Below are positions 7,820-14,993 of a stretch of DNA of 64,000 nt, piece by piece. Within the stretch, counting starts at the first letter, position 1. Each line of letters starts with the position of its first letter. The stretch spans positions 3,100,001 through 3,164,000 of the forward strand of contig NZ_CP091794.1 of NCBI RefSeq assembly GCF_022024175.1, given 5' to 3'. The stretch comes from Prevotella communis (GTDB lineage Bacteria; Bacteroidota; Bacteroidia; Bacteroidales; Bacteroidaceae). The notes below the pieces were generated by a model. It made no database searches. It was given only the letters and a program-made list of their open reading frames with translations, and had not been told where the DNA came from. Made by a program: the position numbers and the translations under genes.

Positions 7820-8035
7820 CTAAACAGTTAGCATCGACGCACGATTGACACCAAGTTGCACGGCACGGTCGATAAGTGCCTGGTTGCGGCGCACCTCGCG
7901 TACGATGACATCGTTTTTCTCTTTCAACTCATCACTCTTATGAAGCAGGTGAATGACCAGCACTCCTACTATAATGGCTAGCACCAACAAGGCTGAAGCC
8001 ATCAGAATCATCAACATTGCCGTTTCCATATACAT
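7820..8035 (-). CDS. Small single-span membrane protein, unknown function
   Basis: 71 aa, or 69 if translation starts at the second ATG at 8029. One strong transmembrane helix covers about residues 6-30 (LMILMASALLVLAIIVGVLV). A charged stretch follows (HKSDELKEKNDVIVREVRRN) that could form a short coiled coil, then RAVQLGVNRASML. I do not recognise a family. It lies 5 bp after a 35-aa hydrophobic protein gene on the same strand and probably shares its promoter near 8384. The neighbouring AraC-type regulator and its repeat sites suggest regulated expression. Confidence 0.65.
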   Translation of the reverse strand: MYMETAMLMILMASALLVLAIIVGVLVIHLLHKSDELKEKNDVIVREVRRNQALIDRAVQLGVNRASMLTV

Positions 8036-8040
8036 TTACC

Positions 8041-8148
8041 TTATTTATTAGACCTATGATGAACTGTGTCGAGTACAAACAAGCCTACGACCATGGCGAG
8101 AATCACCAGGGCGTAGATCAGCATGATAGTCAGGTTTGTCGTTCCCAT
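8041..8148 (-). CDS. 35-aa hydrophobic microprotein
   Basis: Begins MGTTNLTIMLIYALVILA and continues with MVVGLFVLDTVHHRSNK. It is one transmembrane helix (about residues 7-26) with a short basic tail. The frame is closed by TAA at 8041-8043, and the next gene starts 5 bp later, so the two look like an operon encoding paired membrane peptides. The codons and hydrophobicity pattern look real, but there is no homology evidence. An AT-rich stretch precedes the ATG, as is normal for the phylum. Function unknown. Confidence 0.6.
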   Translation of the reverse strand: MGTTNLTIMLIYALVILAMVVGLFVLDTVHHRSNK

Positions 8149-8391
8149 ATATTTTATGTTTATATTTTCGTTTTCGAATTGTCCTACATTGTTTTTAAAT
8201 TAACCGAAGCTCCCAGACCAATCTTTTGTCTGTAGTCGAAATGTTTGTTGGTCTGGGCTCCGGTGTCGCAGCTGGCGTCTCGTCTCAAGTACGTGCTGCA
8301 TCAGAAATTGTCAAAAAGGTTATCGTAGTATAGAATATTTAGATATAGATATATATTGAAAAGATTGTTTCTGAAATCCGATGCAAAGGTA
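8149..8391 (-). promoter_or_regulatory. Promoter and long structured leader of the microprotein operon
   Basis: The -7 box TACCTTTG lies at 8384-8391 on the minus strand, so the leader before the 8148 ATG is about 230 bases. It contains a perfect 10-bp hairpin (8212-8221 with 8248-8257, CCCAGACCAA pairing TTGGTCTGGG). No T run follows the hairpin, so it is not an obvious terminator and may be a regulatory leader. Otherwise I see only a weak 33-codon frame here. Confidence 0.55.
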
Positions 8392-8395
8392 TAAC

Positions 8396-8424
8396 AAAAA
8401 GTCCGTGCCCACAAGGGCACAGAC
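8396..8424 (-). terminator. Terminator of the TPR/AraC regulator gene
   Basis: On the minus strand a 10-bp stem (GTCTGTGCCC with GGGCACGGAC, loop TTGT) is followed by five T residues. It lies about 75 bases past the regulator stop and just before the next promoter. Confidence 0.85.
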
Positions 8425-8497
8425 AAATGGTCGGGTGGTTTCAGACAAATAGTCGGATAAAAAGACGGTTCGTCGGATGGTATCGACGAAATGTCGG
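8422..8497. promoter_or_regulatory. Four 13-bp GAC-N5-GTCGG sites at about 21-bp spacing
   Basis: Sites start at 8422, 8444, 8464 and 8485: GACAAATGGTCGG, GACAAATAGTCGG, GACGGTTCGTCGG and GACGAAATGTCGG. Each has the dyad GAC...GTC, and the spacing is two helical turns. They abut the stop codon of the AraC-type regulator and lie 31-113 bases upstream of the -7 box of the microprotein operon. That placement suits an activator-binding array, possibly for the neighbouring regulator. Confidence 0.65.
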
Positions 8498-10303
8498 CTA
8501 CTTATCGCTGTTTAGCGTCTGTTTATAGGTGGTAGGCGTCATGCCATATTTAGCGCGGAAATTGCGTGTAAAGGTGTCGGCATTGGTAAAACCGCTGGAC
8601 TGACTGACCACCTCCACAGCAATGTCGGGTTGGTCGTTCATCAGTCGGACGGCATAGTCGAGTCGCAGTTCACGGACATAGGCTGGCAGGGATACGCTGT
8701 CGCTACCCTGTGCGAAAGCGGCACCGATACGCTCCTTGGAAAGACCAGTATGCTCGATAAGAGTCTGACGACCGAAGTCCGGCTTCAGGAACAACTTTTC
8801 ATTCTCTATCAAATCACGCAGACAGAGGAAGAGCTGTTCGTCGGTGAGTTCGGTCATGTCGGAAATAGAGAGCGACCCACTCCCCTCCATTACAGGGAGG
8901 GGCTGGGGGTGGGTCTGTTGGGCTTGGGTCTTCTGTTTCAGCTCCCTGTACTTCTTCTTATATTCCAATACCTCGTTAATCTGGTCCACGAAGATACGAT
9001 TCTTCTTTTTTGTGTTGCGCCACTGATGGAAGATATAGACAGCAAAAGCCAGAATCAGCAGAGCCAGGATGGCAATGGCAATACTGATAGCCGTTACAAG
9101 ACGATTCTCTGCACGCTGCTCCAGGATTTTACGCTCCTTGCCCTGTGTGTCGTAGATGGTGGCAAGCTCTGCCGACTCACTTCGTTTCTGTCGTACCAGG
9201 GCAGTATCATAGACCTCTGCTATCTGCATAGCCACACGCAAGGCAGAGTCCTGGCGACCAGACAGGTAGTTGGCACGGAATTTAGGCAGCAGATTTTGTC
9301 TGATGGTCTCCAAATCGTAATCGTAGCCCCATTCCTTGATAAACTGGTCCAGATTCGTATAGATATCGGCAGCCTCTCCATAGCGATTGGCCGCCATCAG
9401 GTAGTCACAACCATTGATGCGCCCCTCAAGTCCCTGTCCGTAGTCACTCCTGGCATATTGATCATAATTGTAGGCTGCCTCTTTACTCTGACCACGCATC
9501 TGCAGAAATCGCGCCCGGTGAAGGAAGACCAGCGCACGCAACGTCTTCACCTCTTTCTCTATCACCTTAGGCTCTTTCTCATAGAGCGTCACCAGCGAGT
9601 CCATGCGATCTACCCATACGCCAGCCTCATCCAGATGATGGTTGAGCAGACTGAAGGAGATATTCTCCAAAGTCTCAATACTCGCGGCAATAGGTCGGCA
9701 GGTGGAGTCGTTAGGCGTGCGAAGCACCCATTGGTAAGCCTCGTCATAGCTTTTCCTTGCATCGTCAAGACGTTCCAGCATCATCTGCGTGTCGCCCAGG
9801 CACAGATAGAGCGTCTGCATCTCTGTGGCGCGTTGCGGACTGTCCACGTCCTTCAGCTTATCTATCAATCGAAGGGCGGTACGCATCGCGTTATCATAGT
9901 CGCGATTGGTAGTCAGCATGATAACGAGGTTGGTACCTGCGTGTATATATTCCCAAAAATCCTCGGCGGGGGGATTGTCTATAGCTACGACACGACGGAG
10001 CACCTCTACACACTTGTCTGTCTGTCCCAATTGAAAATAGGCCACGCCACGATAACCGTCGGCACGTATCGGCGAGAGTTCTCCTGCCTCAGCCAGACTA
10101 TCAGTCACAGCAAGGAAATATTCGAAATTGCCCGAGAACCTGGCGGCAAGAGCAATACTATCGCCACGTGTACGTTCCAGTTTGTAGGGAATGTCACCCT
10201 GCAACCTGTCACCCTTTCCACCACAAGCTGTAAGCACCAACGATGCCACAACGGCAACTATACCTATTATATATTTGTATCCTAAAACGCGGATTTGTTC
10301 CAT
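8498..10303 (-). CDS. Membrane-anchored TPR regulator with C-terminal AraC-type DNA-binding domain
   Basis: 601 aa from the ATG at 10303. The N-terminus has a lipoprotein-type signal (IIGIVAVVASLVLTAC). TPR-like helical repeats follow over about residues 40-390, then one transmembrane helix (TAISIAIAILALLILAFAVY, near residue 410), a short coiled coil, and a C-terminal helix-turn-helix ending in SSGFTNADTFTRNFRAKYG. This is the Bacteroidota one-component layout in which outer sensing drives a cytoplasmic AraC domain. A 42-bp palindromic repeat is inserted in frame in the linker (THPQPLPVMEGSGS). The longer frame to 10402 lies upstream of the likely promoter (box TAATTTTG at 10321-10328) and is rejected. 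Ligand unknown. Confidence 0.82.
   Translation of the reverse strand: MEQIRVLGYKYIIGIVAVVASLVLTACGGKGDRLQGDIPYKLERTRGDSIALAARFSGNFEYFLAVTDSLAEAGELSPIRADGYRGVAYFQLGQTDKCVEVLRRVVAIDNPPAEDFWEYIHAGTNLVIMLTTNRDYDNAMRTALRLIDKLKDVDSPQRATEMQTLYLCLGDTQMMLERLDDARKSYDEAYQWVLRTPNDSTCRPIAASIETLENISFSLLNHHLDEAGVWVDRMDSLVTLYEKEPKVIEKEVKTLRALVFLHRARFLQMRGQSKEAAYNYDQYARSDYGQGLEGRINGCDYLMAANRYGEAADIYTNLDQFIKEWGYDYDLETIRQNLLPKFRANYLSGRQDSALRVAMQIAEVYDTALVRQKRSESAELATIYDTQGKERKILEQRAENRLVTAISIAIAILALLILAFAVYIFHQWRNTKKKNRIFVDQINEVLEYKKKYRELKQKTQAQQTHPQPLPVMEGSGSLSISDMTELTDEQLFLCLRDLIENEKLFLKPDFGRQTLIEHTGLSKERIGAAFAQGSDSVSLPAYVRELRLDYAVRLMNDQPDIAVEVVSQSSGFTNADTFTRNFRAKYGMTPTTYKQTLNSDK
8876..8917. repeat. 42-bp palindromic repeat inserted within the regulator coding sequence
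   Basis: The element runs from GACCCAC to GTGGGTC and contains the hairpin CCCCTCC...GGAGGGG. It is the same family as the two copies between pta and ackA. At 42 bp (14 codons) it keeps the reading frame and adds a Pro/Gln-rich segment to the linker between coiled coil and DNA-binding domain. Confidence 0.85.
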
Positions 10304-10320
10304 TTTTTCCATTTTGCGTG

Positions 10321-10328
10321 CAAAATTA
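10321..10328 (-). promoter_or_regulatory. -7 box of the TPR/AraC regulator promoter
   Basis: TAATTTTG on the minus strand. A start about 7 bases downstream would put the ATG at 10312 almost at the transcript end, so the second ATG at 10303 is the more likely start. Confidence 0.55.
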
Positions 10329-10394
10329 ATCAATTTTCCACAAACAATCAAATGCTTTTTGTTTTTTCTACTTATATATATGATAAACCTCCCC

Positions 10395-10494
10395 CCTCTC
10401 ACTCAAATCTCCTGAAACACCGATGCACAAAGGCACGGAGCCCAGTGAGAGGATATTTTGGCCTCTCACTCACCTCTCACTGGACCTCTCACTC
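10395..10494. repeat. Left inverted arm of the VapE element
   Basis: About 100 bp that, read on the minus strand, aligns end to end with 12004-12102 at roughly 75-80% identity by eye. The outer 17 bases (CCTCTCACTCAAATCTC) match the complement of the right arm exactly. Both arms are built from GAGTGAGAGG-type repeats (four or five per arm) around a middle spacer. No coding sequence is visible in it. Confidence 0.85.
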
Positions 10495-10769
10495 TATCAA
10501 AAAAGCCAGTACGTAGGGGACGTACTGAGAGTCCGCGGACGACGTACTCGGAGTACGTCAACGACGTATTTTTTTTAGTCTGACGTGCCCCAGATTTTTT
10601 TGTCCAGAATAAAGTGTTAAATGTGCAACTTTTTGGGTAAAAGTCTTGCAAACCGGCCATTTTTTTTGTACCTTTGCGGTTGCATTCGTGGGGGTATCTG
10701 CGGGTGCAAGGATAACCTGAGACGGGGGACCTTAAAAAACCATTTAAAACATAATTTAAAAATCTTTTT
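10495..10769 (+). promoter_or_regulatory. Palindrome cluster, promoter and leader of the VapE gene
   Basis: Three perfect palindromes sit in 53 bp. CAGTACGT/ACGTACTG occupies 10507-10527 with a 5-base loop, GTCCGCGGAC occupies 10531-10540, and GACGTACTC/GAGTACGTC occupies 10541-10559 with a one-base loop. A T8 run follows shortly after. The -7 box TACCTTTG is at 10669-10676, leaving a leader of about 85 bases that starts with GC-rich sequence and becomes AT-rich before the ATG at 10770. Confidence 0.65.
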
Positions 10770-12005
10770 ATGAAAAAAAACGAAGTACTCATTAACGGTG
10801 GGGCTCTCAATGCTCCTGTCGTGTCTGCGCTCGCCGCAGAACAGTTTCTAACCGAGAACTACTGTTTCCGTCGCAACCTGCTGAACGGAAAGGTGGAGTT
10901 CGCCACAAAGCAGGCTGACGGTCAGGCATCTGACTATCGTCCGCTGACCCAGGAGGCCCTGAACAGCATCATCCTGCGTGCCAAGCGCGAGGATATCTGC
11001 GAGGGCAGCAATCCAAAGACGGACATTGTGGAATTTATCCATTCTGAAGAGGTATGCGCGTACAATCCTATCCGTGAATACCTGGACAACCTGCCACAGT
11101 GGGACGGACAGAACCATGTGGCCCAACTCTTTTCGCGCCTGCCAGGACTCAGTTCTGAGCAGTTGTCGTTCCTCTCTATCTGGCTCCGCTCAACGGTGGC
11201 CCATTGGCTCCAGATGGATACCCTGCACGGCAATGAGATTGTGCCTACGCTCATCGGCGCTCAGGGATGCGGTAAGACCACCTTCTTCAAGCGCCTGCTT
11301 CCAGCCAACCTGCGCCAGTATTTCCTGGACCATCTGAACCTGTCGAACAAGTTCGATAAGGAGATGGCCCTGACGAACAACCTGCTGGTCTGTCTGGATG
11401 AGCTGGAAGCTATCCGTCCCAGTCAGCAGGCATCCCTGAAGCAGACGCTCTCTAAGAGTAAGGTGAACGGACGTCCTATCTACGGATGTGCGCAGGAAGA
11501 CCGTGCCCGCTTTGCCTCATTCGTATCTACAACGAATAATCCTCATCCGCTGTCGGATGCTACGGGTAGCCGTCGCTATATCTGTCTGCAGATCCCGCAG
11601 GGTCAGTATATCGACAACGCTGGCGAGATAGACTATGACCAGCTTTATGCACAGGTGGTCTATGAGCTGAGGGAGCAGAAGGCACCTTACTGGTTTAATA
11701 ACGACGAGGTGGCGCGTATTCAGGAGCTCAACCAGGAGTATATGGAGCAGAAGGATATCGTGGAGATTATCAACCTCTGTTTCCGCAAGCCTGAGGAGGG
11801 TGACGCTGTTCAGGCGATGAACTCAACGGAACTGTTGCGCTACATGCGTAAAAAGTACCCTTCGCTTCCTGACAATCTGAGCACAAGGATTCGCTTGGGT
11901 CAGGCCATGAGTTCGCTGGATTTTGACAGCACCAGCCGAGGCCATGTATCCTATTATAGAGTTGCGTTAGTCAAACAAGAAACGAAAGCTATAAAGGCAG
12001 CCTGA
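10770..12005 (+). CDS. VapE-family P-loop ATPase (virulence-associated E / DUF3874)
   Basis: 411 aa. The first 100 residues carry a short N-terminal region (FLTENYCFRRNLLNGKVEF), then YNPIREYLDNLPQWDG, typical of the VapE/primase-helicase family. The Walker A GAQGCGKTTFFKR lies near residue 163, followed by NNLLVCLDELEAI (Walker B-like) and TTNNPHPLSDATGSRRYICL (sensor-like). The C-terminus (ELLRYMRKKYPSLPDN) fits DUF3874. Related proteins are superfamily 3-like replicative ATPases in phages and islands. The VirE N-terminal primase-like domain found in longer relatives is missing. The stop codon overlaps the first base of the right inverted arm. Function is inferred only from the ATPase fold. 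Confidence 0.88.
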   Translation: MKKNEVLINGGALNAPVVSALAAEQFLTENYCFRRNLLNGKVEFATKQADGQASDYRPLTQEALNSIILRAKREDICEGSNPKTDIVEFIHSEEVCAYNPIREYLDNLPQWDGQNHVAQLFSRLPGLSSEQLSFLSIWLRSTVAHWLQMDTLHGNEIVPTLIGAQGCGKTTFFKRLLPANLRQYFLDHLNLSNKFDKEMALTNNLLVCLDELEAIRPSQQASLKQTLSKSKVNGRPIYGCAQEDRARFASFVSTTNNPHPLSDATGSRRYICLQIPQGQYIDNAGEIDYDQLYAQVVYELREQKAPYWFNNDEVARIQELNQEYMEQKDIVEIINLCFRKPEEGDAVQAMNSTELLRYMRKKYPSLPDNLSTRIRLGQAMSSLDFDSTSRGHVSYYRVALVKQETKAIKAA

Positions 12006-12102
12006 GTGAGAGGGCAGTGAGAGGTGAGTGAGAGGTCAAAATACCCTCTCACCGCCCTCAAAGCCTTTACCACAGGGCATTTCAAGAGATTTGAGTGAGA
12101 GG
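12004..12102. repeat. Right inverted arm of the VapE element
   Basis: Begins inside the VapE stop codon with GAGTGAGAGG and ends with GAGATTTGAGTGAGAGG. It is inverted relative to 10395-10494. The middle contains AAAGCCTTTACCACAGGGC, which also resembles a segment at 50200-50225 beside the IS66 element. Confidence 0.85.
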
Positions 12103-12121
12103 TGGATATAAATCAAAAAAC

Positions 12122-12562
12122 ATGAAAGAAAAAGATATCTTCAAAGAAAAAGCCGAAAATGGCTATACTTTTTGTTTCGCAGACAAGTGTCCATTAAAGG
12201 AGCGTTGCCTGCACTATCTGGTGGGTCAGCAGATGTCTGACACCAGAAGTACTTACTCTTGTGTCAATCCCCGTTTTCAGGATGTAGGCACAGCCAACTG
12301 TTCCCTTTTCCGCAAGGCTGAGAAGGTGAAGTATGCCAAGGGCATGATGCACATCTTCAATGACGACATGCCCAAACGGGTGGAGCCATACGTGCGTCAG
12401 AGCCTCATCAGCAAGCATTGCCACACCTATTATTATGAGTATCGCAATGGCACGCGCCTCATCCCTCCTGCCGTTCAGGAGGAGATACGCCAGTATTTCC
12501 GTGAGGCCGGCTGGAACGGCGACATCATTTTCGACGGTTTCATCGAGGATTATGAGTGGTGA
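12122..12562 (+). CDS. DUF6078-like cysteine-containing protein
   Basis: 146 aa from the ATG at 12122. The longer frame from 12095 starts inside the inverted arm. Soluble, with CFADKCPLKERCLHYL near residue 18, a C-x5-C-x5-C spacing that could bind metal, and a further Cys in TYSCVNPRF. The C-terminal half contains PPAVQEEIRQYFREAGW. I believe this is the Prevotella/Bacteroides DUF6078 family. Its function is unknown. It lies 19 bp past the VapE right arm and may be transcribed with it. Expression without its own -7 box suggests dependence on the VapE promoter or a promoter in the arm. Confidence 0.72.
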   Translation: MKEKDIFKEKAENGYTFCFADKCPLKERCLHYLVGQQMSDTRSTYSCVNPRFQDVGTANCSLFRKAEKVKYAKGMMHIFNDDMPKRVEPYVRQSLISKHCHTYYYEYRNGTRLIPPAVQEEIRQYFREAGWNGDIIFDGFIEDYEW

Positions 12563-12577
12563 AAAGAAAACGTCTTC

Positions 12578-13498
12578 TTAGTAGCAGACATAGGGTTCCA
12601 GTCGCTTGATGGCCTCAGGAGAGAAGTCTGGCAAGAGACGCAGTTCGGACAAGGAATGAAGGGGACCTTGCAGACGACGATGGTCGATGATGGCCTTGGC
12701 CTGATAGTAATTGATATAAGGATGGCGCTTCAGTTCGTTTAATGACAGGCGATTGACATTCAGCTGATGCACATTGGATGCATTGACAGAGAAATATTTC
12801 TTTGCCTCTGAAGGGAAGTTTTCTATCTCGTCTAACTGATTGGTACTGACATAGCCTCCCAGTCTGCGTCCATACTCGGCAATCTTGCGCGAATAGTAAC
12901 TGCCTATGCCTGGCACCTTTTTATACAAAGAGGTGTCGGCAGCATTCAAATCGATATGCTCACCCTCGGCAATCTTCACGGGAAAGCGCAGGGTGTCGCG
13001 CTGGTGCTCCACTCGTTGCTCTACTTGTTGCTCTTCACGTTGTTCTTCCTTTATCAGCGTGGAGGCAGGCAGATAGTCGGCAGAGATATGGATATAAGGT
13101 TCCAGCTCACGATACTGCTTCACCGTGAGGCCATAGAGACGGGCAAAGTCTTCCTTCTTGCGATAGATGCCGCCTGAAGCACGATACTTATAGATATTCC
13201 TGACTTGCCAAGGTTGCAGGCCAAGTCTGAGCAGTTGGGTGCTATCAGCTGTATTAGGGTCAAAGGCAAAACGCTCAAGGCGACGCGCGGGTTGCTGGTA
13301 GTAAGAGGGAGAACTAGTGGGACGAGTCTTACTAGTAGAACTAGTTGAGCCAGCAAAACCAGCATAACTAGTAGGTTCTTCCCCTTCGTTTTCATCCACA
13401 AAGAACATCAAGCCAAAGGCCACAGCAGCCACAGAGAGTAGAACCAGCAGGATACGACGATCATGACGGTTCAGATAAAAAAGATCACTAAGTTTCAT
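12578..13498 (-). CDS. Membrane-anchored helix-hairpin-helix protein (ComEA-like)
   Basis: 306 aa. A transmembrane helix near residues 16-33 (ILLVLLSVAAVAFGLMFFV) is followed by a Ser/Thr-rich linker. Then come three helix-hairpin-helix units: about 78-135 (DPNTADSTQLLRLGL), 185-235 (DLNAADTSLYKKVPGIG) and 245-306 (NVNRLSLNELKRHPYI). The layout matches DNA-binding ComEA relatives, which in other bacteria hold incoming DNA at the membrane. A DNA uptake role here is inferred. The linker is encoded by four ACTAGT hexamers within 60 bp. It starts one base after the NSS transporter ends, so they are co-transcribed. Confidence 0.85.
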   Translation of the reverse strand: MKLSDLFYLNRHDRRILLVLLSVAAVAFGLMFFVDENEGEEPTSYAGFAGSTSSTSKTRPTSSPSYYQQPARRLERFAFDPNTADSTQLLRLGLQPWQVRNIYKYRASGGIYRKKEDFARLYGLTVKQYRELEPYIHISADYLPASTLIKEEQREEQQVEQRVEHQRDTLRFPVKIAEGEHIDLNAADTSLYKKVPGIGSYYSRKIAEYGRRLGGYVSTNQLDEIENFPSEAKKYFSVNASNVHQLNVNRLSLNELKRHPYINYYQAKAIIDHRRLQGPLHSLSELRLLPDFSPEAIKRLEPYVCY

Positions 13499-13499
13499 G

Positions 13500-14897
13500 T
13501 CAAATCACACCAAACTGATGTAAGAAGATAAGTAGAATACAGATGGGACATACATAACGCACAGCAAACAGGTAGATTCCAAAGAATCGGCCACGCAATG
13601 TGCCTTCATTCGTAAATTCTTCTTTCACAATATGTTTTGGTACATACCAGCCCAGGAACAAACAGGTGAGCAGTCCGCCTGTAGGCAGGAATATCTGACC
13701 TGTGAGGAAGTCGAACCAACCGAAAAGTGACTGTCCGCCAAAGACGAGCCACTCACGCGTGTCGCCATACGAAAGCGAACAGAACACGCCTATCAGCGCA
13801 CAAAGAACTGTAACAATAGCAGCACCCCATTTTCTGGATATCTTCAACTCCTCATGGAAGAAGGCAGTGCTAACCTCGTGAAGTGACATCAGAGAGGTGA
13901 GGGCAGCAAGCGACAGCAGGGAATAGAACAGCAATGCCACCAGCTCGCCTATCAGCGGAGCACCAGAGAATGCCTGTTGGAAAACATTAGGCAGGGTGAT
14001 AAACACCAGGCCAGGACCAGAATACTGACCAGCCAGCTCTGGGTCGGCCAACTTATCGGCCGCATCAGGATAGCTGGCAAAGAAGGCTGGGAATATCATG
14101 AGACCTGCCAACACGGCTACCAGTGTATCGATAGCTACAATCTGCACGGCAGACTTCGTGAGATGGGTGTCGCGCTTGAAATAGCTGGCATAGGTACACA
14201 GGCAGCCCATGCCGAGACTCAGTGAATAGAAAGCCTGACCTAAGGCGCCAAGGAAGGTCTTGCTGTCAACGCCAGAGAAATCGGGATTAAACAGGAAAGA
14301 TATACCTCGACCTGCGCCTGGCAACAAACACGATGCAACAGCGATGATGATCAGCAGGATAAACAGCAGGGGCATCATCAGCTTAGAGGCACGCTCAATA
14401 CCTTTTTCCACACCTTTGGAGATGATGAAATGGCACATCAGCATGAATACAAGCATCCACAGGATAGGTTTCCAGGGATGCGCGGCAAAGGTATCGAAAT
14501 AACTCTTTACGTAAGAGGCATCACCATTCAGATGACCGGCTACAGAGGCATAGATATACTGCAGGCACCAACCTGAAACAACAACATAATAGCCGGTGAT
14601 CATAAAGCCGGTGAACACGCCAAACAGGCCAATCAACCGCCAAGGAGTGCCATTAGCCAACTTGGAATAGGCACGAGCCGTATTTGCCTGAGCCCTGCGA
14701 CCAATGATAAACTCATTGAGCATACAGGGTACACCCAGGATAACGACGCATGCGATGTATATCAAAAGGAAAGCGGCACCACCGTTCTGACCTGTCATAT
14801 AAGGGAAACGCCATACATTTCCAAGTCCTACAGCCGAACCGGCAGTAGCAAGTATGATGCCTAATTTAGTTCCGAAATTTGCTCTCTCTGTTGTCAT
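13500..14897 (-). CDS. Sodium-dependent transporter, neurotransmitter:sodium symporter (NSS) family
   Basis: 465 aa with about 11-12 membrane helices. TM1 carries the NSS signature GSAVGLGNVWRFPYMTGQNGG, which lines the sodium and substrate site. SGWCLQYIYAS and SLGMGCLCTYASY match TM3 and TM6. Bacterial members carry amino acids (LeuT, Trp, Tyr); the substrate cannot be read from sequence. It has its own promoter (-7 box 14938-14945) and is followed at once by the helix-hairpin-helix gene. Confidence 0.93.
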   Translation of the reverse strand: MTTERANFGTKLGIILATAGSAVGLGNVWRFPYMTGQNGGAAFLLIYIACVVILGVPCMLNEFIIGRRAQANTARAYSKLANGTPWRLIGLFGVFTGFMITGYYVVVSGWCLQYIYASVAGHLNGDASYVKSYFDTFAAHPWKPILWMLVFMLMCHFIISKGVEKGIERASKLMMPLLFILLIIIAVASCLLPGAGRGISFLFNPDFSGVDSKTFLGALGQAFYSLSLGMGCLCTYASYFKRDTHLTKSAVQIVAIDTLVAVLAGLMIFPAFFASYPDAADKLADPELAGQYSGPGLVFITLPNVFQQAFSGAPLIGELVALLFYSLLSLAALTSLMSLHEVSTAFFHEELKISRKWGAAIVTVLCALIGVFCSLSYGDTREWLVFGGQSLFGWFDFLTGQIFLPTGGLLTCLFLGWYVPKHIVKEEFTNEGTLRGRFFGIYLFAVRYVCPICILLIFLHQFGVI

Positions 14898-14937
14898 CTT
14901 TCTATAAACCTGAATCCCTATTTTTTGAAATCGCTTG

Positions 14938-14945
14938 CAAAATTA
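14938..14945 (-). promoter_or_regulatory. -7 box of the NSS transporter promoter
   Basis: TAATTTTG on the minus strand, 41 bases before the transporter ATG. It is back to back with the VanZ-like gene promoter. Confidence 0.65.
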
Positions 14946-14957
14946 TAAAATATTTCG

Positions 14958-14965
14958 TACTTTTG
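14958..14965 (+). promoter_or_regulatory. -7 box of the VanZ-like gene promoter
   Basis: TACTTTTG on the plus strand, 28 bases before the ATG at 14994. Confidence 0.65.
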
Positions 14966-14993
14966 CGCCCTGATTGAAAGTAAAAATACAAAA

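Noticed and set aside
8200..8301. 33-codon reading frame (MQHVLETRRQLRHRS...) in the leader of the microprotein operon
   Set aside because: It overlaps the leader hairpin, has low-complexity composition and no membrane segment like its neighbours, and nothing indicates translation. It stays only as a remote leader-peptide option.
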